A stretch of 64,000 nt of DNA from Sphingobacterium siyangense (GTDB lineage Bacteria; Bacteroidota; Bacteroidia; Sphingobacteriales; Sphingobacteriaceae): positions 62,001-126,000 of the forward strand of contig NZ_VLKR01000011.1 in assembly GCF_007830445.1 (NCBI RefSeq). The letters run 5' to 3'. The notes beneath the pieces are model-generated. The model worked only from the letters and a program-made list of their open reading frames with translations, was not told where the DNA came from and ran no database searches. Each line of letters opens with the position of its first letter. Position 1 is the stretch's first letter. Below, in pieces: positions 44,615-52,762 of this stretch. A program made the translations under genes and the position numbers.

Positions 44615-47017
44615 ATGATGGAACAACAACCTCTACGAATAAAGGAAAACAAAGTAGAAGAAATAAATTTAAGACAACTATTTGAACAATATTTTTATTA
44701 TTGGAAATGGTTTGTTATTTCAATTGTATTGACTTTCGGTATTGCAGTAGTTTACCTCAGATATGCACATAAATTTTATAATACATCAGCAAAAATTCTA
44801 TTAAAAGATGAGAAGAGTGCATCGGCTGGCGAGCTGGCTGGAATAGCCGAACTGACAAGTGGGATTGGTTTTGGAGGTACAAGATCAGCTTATGTTACAG
44901 ATCAGATTGAAGTCTTATCCTCCCGTCGTTTAATGCGGAAGGTTATCGACCGGCATAATTTGAATGTAATATATACAGTAAAAGGGAAGATACTTACTTC
45001 TGAGGTCTTAGAGACTGATATGCCGTTTGTTTTTCAACCAGAAGGAGACCAAGATAGTATATCATTGAATATAAAAGTAAGGACTATTGACAATAATATA
45101 TTAAATATTGTCGATTTGAAATCTGGAGAAAAAGTGACAGCTTTCTATAATAAAGTTTTTAGAATTGGAAAGGCGAGAGGAGCATTTAGAAGAAATTCCA
45201 ATAAGAAATTACTTCCTAATGGAGATTATGAGGTGCATGTGATTTCTAAAGATCAAGCAGTAGATATAAATTTAAAGTCAATTAGTATCTTCCCCAGTAA
45301 AGAGACTCAATCCTACATTGTAAATTTCTCTATGGGATCGGAGTTAAGTAAAAAAGCGGAAATTATTTTGAACTCACTAATAGAGGTCTATAATGCCGAT
45401 TTAACAAATGATAAGCTGAGGATGACACGTGCGACTTCAGATTTTATTAATAAACGTTTACTACTAATTTCAAAAGATTTATCGGGAGCAGATGAAGAAG
45501 CCGCAGAATTCAAATCAGCTAATTCTATGGTAGATATGGCTACTGAAGCTGGAGTGTTTTTAAATACAGCATCGGATAATGATAAGAAAGTTTTGGAGTA
45601 TAGAACTCAATTGCAATTGGTTGACCATATGAATGATTATTTGAAAAACCAGGAAAAAGGTAAACTCTTGCCTTCAAATATCGGTTTACAGGATCTATCT
45701 ATTGGAAGTTCAATTGAGGCTTACAATAAATTAGTGTTGGAGAGAGATGACCTATTAAAATCAGCATCTGAACAGAATCCTACAGTTATTGCTCTCAACG
45801 AAAATATTTCAGAAAGTAGTGATAATATTCGTAAGTCATTGCAAAACTATCAGCGAGTTACTAAATTGGCTTTGAACAGTATTGAGCGTAAATCAAACGA
45901 AATAAGGGGAAGAATTAGTTCAATTCCCAGCCAAGAGCAGGGCTTTAAGAAGATTTCGAGACAGCAACAAATTGTAGAATCATTATATCTTCTTTTGCTA
46001 CAAAAGAGAGAAGAGAGCGAAGTAAAAGCGGCAGCTACTCCTGACAATTTGAAGATTATTGATGCAGCATATGGGAATGGTGTTCCTGTAGCTCCAAAAA
46101 AGGGAGTTGTGTTACTTGGAGCTGTGATTTTAGGACTCCTTATTCCTTTTGGAATTTTATATTTAAAATTTTTGCTGGACAATAAAATTCATTCCCGTAA
46201 AGATATCGAAGATATTGTCAAGGTGCCGGTACTTGGTGAAATTCCAACTGCCGTAGATACCATTGTGCATTTAAATGATCGTTCATCCCTTGCCGAAGCA
46301 TTTCGGATTTTGCGAACCAACATGAGTTTTATGTTTGGAGCTGATAATAAAGATGCTTCTAAAGTGGTATTTGTAACGTCCACGATTTCTGGAGAAGGGA
46401 AATCTTTCGTAACCACCAATCTTGCTCAGATTTTATCTATGTCTGGTAAAAAAGTGGTTTTAATCGGCGCTGATATTCGTAGTCCTAAAGTCTTAGATTA
46501 CCTCGGATTGTCTCACCTACAGCATACAAACGTGGGTATTACCCAATTTTTGATTAATCCAGATATGGATGTTGACAATATCATTATCAAAAAGCCAGGT
46601 AATTACGATTTCGATGTGGTCTATTCAGGTTACATTGCACCTAATCCTGCGGAATTATTAATGAATGGACACTTTGATGACGTAATAAAGTATACGCGGG
46701 AGCACTACGATTATGTATTGGTGGATACAGCGCCAGTAAGTTTAGTAACTGATACGCTATTAATAGCTCATAATGCAGATCTGACGTTGTATGTGTCTCG
46801 CGTCAATTATCTTGACAAACGCTTACTGCAAGTGCCACGAGAATTGTATATTGACGGAAAATTAAAGAATCTTGCTTCCGTAGTCAATGACGTGGACTTC
46901 GCTCGCGGTTATGGCTACGGTTACGGCTATGGTTATGGCTATGGCGACAAAGGAACTAAGAAAACTGGTCTTGCAAAAGTTTGGCAAGACCTAAAAGATC
47001 GCTTAAATATAAAATAA
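44615..47017 (+). CDS. wzc: Wzc-like polysaccharide co-polymerase with tyrosine autokinase
   Basis: An 800-aa inner-membrane protein. A Wzz domain lies between two helices (WFVISIVLTFGIAVVYL near 35 and VVLLGAVILGLLIPFGILYL near 500). A coiled-coil periplasmic region lies between them. The cytoplasmic BY-kinase has Walker A in STISGEGKSF (about 587-596), Walker A' in VVLIGADIRSP and Walker B in YVLVDTAPV (about 700). The C-terminal tyrosine cluster is six Gly-Tyr repeats (Tyr766 to Tyr776 at every second residue). Cycles of tail phosphorylation control polymer length and export. ATGs exist at 44615 and 44618. Confidence 0.93.
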   Translation: MMEQQPLRIKENKVEEINLRQLFEQYFYYWKWFVISIVLTFGIAVVYLRYAHKFYNTSAKILLKDEKSASAGELAGIAELTSGIGFGGTRSAYVTDQIEVLSSRRLMRKVIDRHNLNVIYTVKGKILTSEVLETDMPFVFQPEGDQDSISLNIKVRTIDNNILNIVDLKSGEKVTAFYNKVFRIGKARGAFRRNSNKKLLPNGDYEVHVISKDQAVDINLKSISIFPSKETQSYIVNFSMGSELSKKAEIILNSLIEVYNADLTNDKLRMTRATSDFINKRLLLISKDLSGADEEAAEFKSANSMVDMATEAGVFLNTASDNDKKVLEYRTQLQLVDHMNDYLKNQEKGKLLPSNIGLQDLSIGSSIEAYNKLVLERDDLLKSASEQNPTVIALNENISESSDNIRKSLQNYQRVTKLALNSIERKSNEIRGRISSIPSQEQGFKKISRQQQIVESLYLLLLQKREESEVKAAATPDNLKIIDAAYGNGVPVAPKKGVVLLGAVILGLLIPFGILYLKFLLDNKIHSRKDIEDIVKVPVLGEIPTAVDTIVHLNDRSSLAEAFRILRTNMSFMFGADNKDASKVVFVTSTISGEGKSFVTTNLAQILSMSGKKVVLIGADIRSPKVLDYLGLSHLQHTNVGITQFLINPDMDVDNIIIKKPGNYDFDVVYSGYIAPNPAELLMNGHFDDVIKYTREHYDYVLVDTAPVSLVTDTLLIAHNADLTLYVSRVNYLDKRLLQVPRELYIDGKLKNLASVVNDVDFARGYGYGYGYGYGYGDKGTKKTGLAKVWQDLKDRLNIK

Positions 47018-47054
47018 AGGTCTATATTAACTAACTTTGGCCTTATTGTTGTTG

Positions 47055-47090
47055 AATCCCAAGTCGTAGAAAACGGCTTGGGATTTTTTA
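47055..47090 (+). terminator. Strong rho-independent terminator after wzc
   Basis: AATCCCAAGTCGT (47055-47067) pairs with ACGGCTTGGGATT (47073-47085), with one G-T wobble and a 5-nt loop, followed by TTTTT. Confidence 0.85.
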
Positions 47091-47148
47091 TTTGATACTA
47101 TTATAAAGGCTAAGCCGTTCTTATTAATATCTTAATACATTCAACCAA

Positions 47149-47841
47149 ATGAAAAAACTTCTATTATTTAGTTTTATTGCTGTATGTTGCCTTATATCCA
47201 GTTCTGTTTCTGCACAATTCTCCAAGCCGATCAGCATTGGAGCAGGTGCTGGAGGTACCTTTAATCTCACCGATCTAGGAAATGTTGAGTCTAAATTTGC
47301 TTTTTATGGGGAGTTGGATTATCTCATCACACCTTTTATCTCTGTCGGACTACATGGCGAAAAAGGAACCTTGGCAGGCAATGGTTATGAAAGCGACTTT
47401 AAGAATCGATATTTCGCTGGAAATATCAACGGTAAAATCCGGGTAGGTCAATTTTTGGATGGAGCGAAGAATTACAGTTATTATACCTTGCAGGCAAATA
47501 CCTTATCACGTATTCTTTCTAATGTGTACGTGGGCGCTGGAGCCGGATTGGTTAAAAATCGTATTTCAAGAAATATTTCAACGCTATATGCCAATTACCT
47601 GGAATCTTCAGGAGGTGAAATAGCAAAAGATCCCGGTGAAATTCATTTTGTGGTGCCTTTAGAGGTAGGGGTTGATATTCCTTTTGGACGTACTTTATAC
47701 GGGCCACAATGGGCAATTAATGTTAACTATCAACATACACTAACCTTTAACGATAATCTGGATGGTATTATCAATAAGAATAACGATCAATATGGTTTTG
47801 TCTCTGTAGGTGTGAAATATGCATTGTTCAATCGTAAATAG
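47149..47841 (+). CDS. Predicted outer-membrane beta-barrel protein of unknown function
   Basis: A 230-aa protein with a signal peptide (residues 1-23, ending SVSAQ). Alternating-residue amphipathic strands rich in Gly/Tyr/Phe follow (ISIGAGAGGTFNL, FAFYGELDYLI, VYVGAGAGLV, WAINVNYQHTL), ending VSVGVKYALFNRK. The terminal aromatic/basic strand is typical of barrel proteins. No named family was recognised. It is 27 bp upstream of a GldK-like gene, so it probably works with that machinery, as the PorP-type barrel does in type IX systems. It is not visibly PorP itself. Confidence 0.6.
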   Translation: MKKLLLFSFIAVCCLISSSVSAQFSKPISIGAGAGGTFNLTDLGNVESKFAFYGELDYLITPFISVGLHGEKGTLAGNGYESDFKNRYFAGNINGKIRVGQFLDGAKNYSYYTLQANTLSRILSNVYVGAGAGLVKNRISRNISTLYANYLESSGGEIAKDPGEIHFVVPLEVGVDIPFGRTLYGPQWAINVNYQHTLTFNDNLDGIINKNNDQYGFVSVGVKYALFNRK

Positions 47842-47868
47842 GCCAGTTTAAATCTAAATAGAATAATA

Positions 47869-49164
47869 ATGAACATACTAAAAAGTTATAATGGGAACCG
47901 TTTCTTCGCACTTTTTTCTTTAGCTATATTAATCGGTTTCACAGCGTGCAAGTCGAATACAGCGATGTATAAAGCACCGAAAGTAAATGCGTTTAAAGGC
48001 GGAAAGTTACCGCCCCCTCCTGGAATGGTTTATATTCCGTCGGGAACTATTTTGTTCAAAGGATCATTGGATAGCGGCAACGTCGGGAAAAATGTGAGCG
48101 TGAGTGCATTTTTTATTGATGAAGCGGAAGTAACCAATAAACAATACCGTGAATTTGTTAATTGGGTAGCAGATTCGGTTGCTGTAACGGATTATCTAAA
48201 TGACGATCAATATTTTATGGACGTAGCAGGTGAACAGGTAGGACAAAAGCGGATCAACTGGGCGAAAGTAAAAAAAATATCCCCAATTTGGAGAAGCAAT
48301 GATCCTGCGATCCAAGAGCGTATTGCTCCTATGCTTGAAATGCAGGGCAATAGACGAGCACTCAATCCAGAGATGATCAAATATCGTTTCTCTTACCTTC
48401 AGTCGAAAGGGAATGTGAAAAAGAAATATGTGACCGATACGGTAGCCGTAATGCCCGTTGAAGATATTTGGACAAAAGATTTTCCGAATGCGCAACTTGC
48501 ATCGTTAGATGCGAATTACTTTACCCACCCTTCGTTTGATTTTTATCCCGTAGTGGGGGTTACTTGGAGGCAGGCGCGTGCATTTACCGACTGGCGTGCA
48601 AATGAGATGGCCGCTACCGTATTGAAAAATTCCTATCTCAATGGCTATCAGCTGAGCTTGAGCCTACCCACGGAAGCACAATGGCAATATGCGGCTTCTG
48701 GTAAATTGGATCCTCAGGATACGATTGCAGGATCGCGTATGACCATTGATGGTGCGGAAGGTAAAAAGAAATTGGCTGTCAATTTTAAACAGGGTGAAGG
48801 AACGTATTCGCGTGACGGTGCCACGTTTACGCTTCCAGTGAAATCGTATATGCCGAATGCGTTTGGTGTGTATAATATGGCTGGTAACGTGTCTGAATGG
48901 ACCCTCGATGCGTATAGCCCCTCTGCAGTGGTTTTTGTGAATGACTTAAATCCAGCGCTACTGTACGACGCTGATGAAAAGGATGGCGATGCTTTGAAAC
49001 GTAAAGTGGTGCGCGGCGGATCTTGGAAAGATAACGGTGAACAGTTAAATAGTGAAACCCGAAATTACTCGGTAGATTATGAACCACATTCTTACATTGG
49101 TTTCCGTTGTGTGATGTCGGCATTTGAAATGCCAACCGTTCAAAGTAAAACACGTAAATATTAA
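47869..49164 (+). CDS. GldK/GldJ-like SUMF1-domain lipoprotein
   Basis: A 431-aa lipoprotein with Cys27 in the lipobox (LIGFTACKSN). The formylglycine-generating-enzyme-like fold starts at GMVYIPSGTILFKGS and includes FIDEAEVTNKQYREFV, LSLPTEAQWQYAASG, VYNMAGNVSEWTLDAYSP, KVVRGGSWKD and YIGFRCVMS. The long insert between the second and third motifs is typical of GldK/PorK, the ring lipoprotein of the type IX secretion system, rather than of catalytic FGE. It lies upstream of a GldN-like gene (31-bp gap), as gldK and gldN do in gldKLMN operons. gldL and gldM are absent here. Confidence 0.75.
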   Translation: MNILKSYNGNRFFALFSLAILIGFTACKSNTAMYKAPKVNAFKGGKLPPPPGMVYIPSGTILFKGSLDSGNVGKNVSVSAFFIDEAEVTNKQYREFVNWVADSVAVTDYLNDDQYFMDVAGEQVGQKRINWAKVKKISPIWRSNDPAIQERIAPMLEMQGNRRALNPEMIKYRFSYLQSKGNVKKKYVTDTVAVMPVEDIWTKDFPNAQLASLDANYFTHPSFDFYPVVGVTWRQARAFTDWRANEMAATVLKNSYLNGYQLSLSLPTEAQWQYAASGKLDPQDTIAGSRMTIDGAEGKKKLAVNFKQGEGTYSRDGATFTLPVKSYMPNAFGVYNMAGNVSEWTLDAYSPSAVVFVNDLNPALLYDADEKDGDALKRKVVRGGSWKDNGEQLNSETRNYSVDYEPHSYIGFRCVMSAFEMPTVQSKTRKY

Positions 49165-49195
49165 TTCGCTGTTGTATATATAAAAATCGATAACA

Positions 49196-50176
49196 ATGAA
49201 AAAAGAAATAATATTGATAGCGGCGATGGCTTTTGGAATTGGGTCATTGTTTGCGCAACAGGAAACCACAATAGATACTGTACCTGCGCAACAGCGCATG
49301 TTGCAAACGGGTGCATCAACGCCTATCCCTTCGGGGGAGGTAATCCAGGATACCATTCCATTAGAGGATGGCTTTTTCCAGGCGAATAGTATGGAAGATG
49401 CCGTACCTTTTGCTTACCCAGAGGTGAATAAAAAGAATATCCGCTTTTACAAACGTGTGTGGCGCGATATTGATCTCAAGGATGAAAAGAATAATCTATT
49501 GGCCGTGCCGGGCAATTCATTGATTGAAGTAATCATGAAAGCCATTGAAAAAGGAAAACTTTCACTTTATAGTCCGGATGATGATTCGTTTAAAGGGCGG
49601 TTAAGTGCCCAAGAAGGGATGGCTCGCTTTGCAGATAGCGTGCTGGTTCCAATTTTTGATGGTGAGGGTAATCAGATCGACTCGAAGATGGCGCTGAATG
49701 AGTTTGATCCGGCACGCGTGACTAAATTTAGAGTAAAGGAGGATATTTTCTTTGATAAGCAACGTAGCCGATTGGAGACACGTATTATTGGTGTGGCACC
49801 TTTAATGAATATCACCACATCAGCTGAGCTTGCGGAATCTGTCGGTGCAACGCCGGCTTTTTGGTTGTATTTCCCACAATTGCGTTACAGTTTGATACAG
49901 GTCGATATTTCTGATCCGGATAAAGGACTTTATGATATGACCATGGACGATTTCTTTGTACAGAACAAATTTGCAAGTACAATTGTGAGGGAATCTTCCC
50001 CTGGTATGTTGCAAAATCTGAAAGATACCGAAAATGGAGGACAGCAGCTGGACGGTAAAAAAGTGGAGGAGAAGCTAGATGCCTATAAAAAGAAACTATG
50101 GAGTAATCCGAAAGGCGTAAAGGCGGAGGAGCTTGAGGGAAATAAGGCTGAAGGAGAGACAAAAGAAGAGAAATAA
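49196..50176 (+). CDS. GldN/PorN-like protein
   Basis: A 326-aa protein with a signal peptide (MKKEIILIAAMAFGIGSLFA). The diagnostic block KRVWRDIDLKDEKNNLL near residue 87 matches the 'R.vWR.IDL.ekmN.pl' of GldN/PorN. It is followed by LIEVIMKAIEKGKLSLYSPDDDSFK and WLYFPQLRYSL. GldN forms the periplasmic ring with GldK in type IX secretion. The C terminus is Lys/Glu-rich. With the barrel and GldK-like genes it forms a three-gene unit ended by a strong terminator. Confidence 0.78.
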   Translation: MKKEIILIAAMAFGIGSLFAQQETTIDTVPAQQRMLQTGASTPIPSGEVIQDTIPLEDGFFQANSMEDAVPFAYPEVNKKNIRFYKRVWRDIDLKDEKNNLLAVPGNSLIEVIMKAIEKGKLSLYSPDDDSFKGRLSAQEGMARFADSVLVPIFDGEGNQIDSKMALNEFDPARVTKFRVKEDIFFDKQRSRLETRIIGVAPLMNITTSAELAESVGATPAFWLYFPQLRYSLIQVDISDPDKGLYDMTMDDFFVQNKFASTIVRESSPGMLQNLKDTENGGQQLDGKKVEEKLDAYKKKLWSNPKGVKAEELEGNKAEGETKEEK

Positions 50177-50196
50177 TAATAAATACGATAAAGTAG

Positions 50197-50239
50197 TAGT
50201 GGTGCCTCTCCTTAGAAAAGATGAGGCATCACTATTTTA
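50197..50239 (+). terminator. Strong rho-independent terminator after the GldN-like gene
   Basis: TAGTGGTGCCTC (50197-50208) pairs with GAGGCATCACTA (50223-50234), with one G-T wobble and a 14-nt loop, followed by TTTT. Confidence 0.85.
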
Positions 50240-50444
50240 GGGTCCTATAGGGTTCTTTTTAATCAATTCTTCATGGTTTGTTCATGGGAAAGGATAAATA
50301 ATGGCATATGTTTTGTTATTTTATGCTTCTATTTTCCTATAAATTCTCGAACGCAAAATATGAAATTAGTCCTTCAACGTAAGAAGGAAAGTATCTTTTA
50401 AGGCATATTTAAAACAACAAACAAACAGATAAGATCAAATAGTC

Positions 50445-51407
50445 ATGTTAAGAAATGAAATGTATTCGCAAAAACCCATTCTAGTCATCTTGGCTGCAGG
50501 AATGGCCAGCCGTTATGGTTCTGCAAAACAGGTAGAATGCTTTGGCCCCTTTGGAGAAAAAATTATAGATTATTCAATTTATGATGCGATAAAGGCTGGC
50601 TTTGGAAAAGTCGTTTTTGTCATTCGGGAGGAGTTTTTGGAGGTGATGAAAACCAATGTAGGGGATAAACTGCCTGATTCCGTTGAAGTTGCATACGCTT
50701 ATCAGGATTTTGACTTGAAAAAATTTGGTGTGGATCGCGTCGTCGAACGTCAGAAGCCTTGGGGAACAGGACATGCTGTAATGAGTGCCGAGCAAGAGGT
50801 GGATAGGCCATTTTGTGTGATCAATGCGGATGACTTTTACGGCTATGATGCCTTTCAGAAAATGGCTACTTTTTTACAGCATCAAGCCAATGATACGGAA
50901 ATGGCATTGGTTGGATTTGAGGTTGGAAATACCCTTTCAGACTTTGGCTATGTCTCGCGTGGTGTATGTGAAGTAAATGCTACGAATCATTTACAAAGCG
51001 TTACGGAAAGAACTAACATTTATCGAAAAGACAGCGATATCGTCTACGCGCAGGAAGAGAAAGAAACTATATTACCTGGCAATACACGGGTGTCGATGAA
51101 TTTTTGGGGATTTACGCCTAAAATATTTGAAGTAGCACGCGCATTATTTCCTGATTTTGTGGAGCAAAATCACGAGAACCCGAAAGCAGAGTTCTTTATT
51201 CCCGATTTGCCGGATTATATGGTAAAACAAGGCATTGCGAACTTCTCTGTACTTCCAACCGATGCAAAGTGGTTTGGTGTGACGTATAAGGAAGATAAGG
51301 ATCAGGTTCAACAAAGTATTCATCAATTGATTGAGTGCGGAGATTATCCGCAACGCTTATGGCCGGAGAAGAAGGTGGTTGATGAAAGTATTTATTTAGA
51401 TTTTTAA
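50445..51407 (+). CDS. NTP-transferase-family sugar nucleotidyltransferase
   Basis: A 320-aa protein with the nucleotidyltransferase signature LAAGMASRYGSAKQVECFGP (residues 12-31). An Asp-containing FCVINADDFYGYDAFQK lies near residue 125 and VERQKPWGTGHAV between. This resembles UTP-glucose-1-phosphate-type or N-acetylmuramate-phosphate uridylyltransferase-like enzymes. Substrate uncertain. It is a single gene with a preceding 268-bp gap and its own terminator. It may supply a precursor for surface glycans. Confidence 0.75.
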   Translation: MLRNEMYSQKPILVILAAGMASRYGSAKQVECFGPFGEKIIDYSIYDAIKAGFGKVVFVIREEFLEVMKTNVGDKLPDSVEVAYAYQDFDLKKFGVDRVVERQKPWGTGHAVMSAEQEVDRPFCVINADDFYGYDAFQKMATFLQHQANDTEMALVGFEVGNTLSDFGYVSRGVCEVNATNHLQSVTERTNIYRKDSDIVYAQEEKETILPGNTRVSMNFWGFTPKIFEVARALFPDFVEQNHENPKAEFFIPDLPDYMVKQGIANFSVLPTDAKWFGVTYKEDKDQVQQSIHQLIECGDYPQRLWPEKKVVDESIYLDF

Positions 51408-51418
51408 TACAAATGATA

Positions 51419-51456
51419 GCGTCTCTAGTTCTAATTTTAGATCGGAGACGCGTTTT
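51419..51456. terminator. Terminator between convergent nucleotidyltransferase genes
   Basis: GCGTCTC (51419-51425) pairs with GAGACGC (51445-51451), followed by GTTTTAAT. It overlaps the stop codon of the minus-strand gene. Confidence 0.6.
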
Positions 51457-52555
51457 AATCACTATCTTTTCCTAGAAACTTGGAGTATGCTTGAACGAAG
51501 GGAAATGCGATAGCTTCCTGTGGAGCATATTTAAGATACCTTTTAAAATTTCCCCAAAGACGTTTACCAGAATCTGGTCGATAGAAAAACTTTGATTTTT
51601 CCCCCTGCTCAAATCTTTCATCATTGAATCCAAAATTTCCGGAATACCATACTTCATCTAGCATCCAATCGACACGGGTATCTTTGGGGTAAGGAAATGG
51701 AATCGCAGTGTGTGGAAGCCCAATATATTCGACAAGCAATTTATGAAGCAAGTGAGTCCATTTGAGCATTCCGGTTTTCTTATAAATCGCATACAATGCC
51801 TGACCATCAATATTGGGAAGTACACTATAATATAATCTCGCGGAATCGCAAAACTGACGCAAGCTAATACCGTAAGTAATCAGATGTTTCAAAATATGAA
51901 TATTGACCTGCAGTATTTGAAGCTCTGGAGCCAGCACTCGAACGTGGACGTTGTTTATCGTCACTATTTGCTGTCGATCTTTATATAGAGATAAGAGTTT
52001 CTTTAGATAACTGCTTTTTAATGGACTTCTAAAATCAAATGTTTTCTTGTGATGCTCAATATGAATATTTTTCCAATAGTAATGAAGACTGAAGCCTGCT
52101 GTATCCTCAAAATCAAGATGATTTTCTTTGAGGTAGTTTCTTGCTTGACTATAATCATCTTCTTCAAAACACCAATCAATATCTCCACTGATCCGATGCG
52201 GAGGAATGCGGTAATAGGATGCGACACCCTGCCCCTTTTGTAAAATCGGGCGGATACCATTTTGCGTAAACAACGAAAACTGTTCGGCAATCACTGCATT
52301 CATCTTTGCATTATGACGTTCGATCTTGTCCACACGGATAGCCCATTTTAAACGTAAAGAAGCTGGTGGTAATTGATCTTCTGTTAAAATTGTAAAACTG
52401 TCATAGATAATCCCTTCAACAGTGTGGTTGTTCGCATATTTTAGGATGCTATTCCAATTGTCATCGGATAAGGGTGTGTTGAGGGAAAGCTTCCCTTCTC
52501 CCCAAAGACCGATTCGCAATAACTGAAAAAAAATATCTCTTAGTTGATTGTTCAT
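51455..52555 (-). CDS. NTP_transf_5-like putative nucleotidyltransferase
   Basis: A 366-aa protein of the 'uncharacterised nucleotidyltransferase' family (Pfam NTP_transf_5). The core LQKGQGVASYYRIPPHRISG leads into DIDWCFEEDDYSQA, which gives the D-x-D metal motif, and IHIEHHKKTFDFRSP follows. Members occur widely in capsule and lasso-peptide-type loci but function is unknown. Start at the ATG at 52555, since a TTG at 52567 would add four residues. It is unrelated in sequence to the enzyme at 50.4 kb. The region upstream is shared with the divergent PglF-like gene. Confidence 0.75.
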   Translation of the reverse strand: MNNQLRDIFFQLLRIGLWGEGKLSLNTPLSDDNWNSILKYANNHTVEGIIYDSFTILTEDQLPPASLRLKWAIRVDKIERHNAKMNAVIAEQFSLFTQNGIRPILQKGQGVASYYRIPPHRISGDIDWCFEEDDYSQARNYLKENHLDFEDTAGFSLHYYWKNIHIEHHKKTFDFRSPLKSSYLKKLLSLYKDRQQIVTINNVHVRVLAPELQILQVNIHILKHLITYGISLRQFCDSARLYYSVLPNIDGQALYAIYKKTGMLKWTHLLHKLLVEYIGLPHTAIPFPYPKDTRVDWMLDEVWYSGNFGFNDERFEQGEKSKFFYRPDSGKRLWGNFKRYLKYAPQEAIAFPFVQAYSKFLGKDSD

Positions 52556-52674
52556 TTGGTTTTGCAAATAGAGGTTATTCCAAATATAATAATTTATAGG
52601 CTATACTTAATGAATTACGCGTAATAATTAAATGCAATTTAGTGCCAAAAAATCTCCTATTAGCGAGATCTCGA

Positions 52675-52716
52675 GTAGCAAAATATTTTTATTAAACATC
52701 GCTTTTATTTTGCTAC
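52675..52716. repeat. Perfect 11-bp inverted repeat in a divergent intergenic region
   Basis: GTAGCAAAATA (52675-52685) and TATTTTGCTAC (52706-52716) are exact reverse complements, 20 nt apart. The centre-to-centre distance is 31 bp, about three helical turns. It lies between the minus-strand nucleotidyltransferase and the + strand dehydratase, as expected for a regulatory site. Confidence 0.45.
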
Positions 52717-52762
52717 ATTTACGCAAACTTGAACCTCGAAAGGGAACTTTAATGCATTTTCA

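Noticed and set aside
46904..46948. Short tandem repeat / CRISPR-like array
   Set aside because: The repetition is explained by the Gly-Tyr tail of Wzc. There are no spacers.
47869..49164. Active formylglycine-generating (sulfatase-maturing) enzyme
   Set aside because: The SUMF1-type fold is present, but the lipobox, long insert and the GldN-like neighbour fit GldK/GldJ structural lipoproteins better. No sulfatase gene is nearby.
49812..50162. Minus-strand frames opposite the GldN-like gene
   Set aside because: Low-complexity composition and complete overlap with a gene supported by family motifs.
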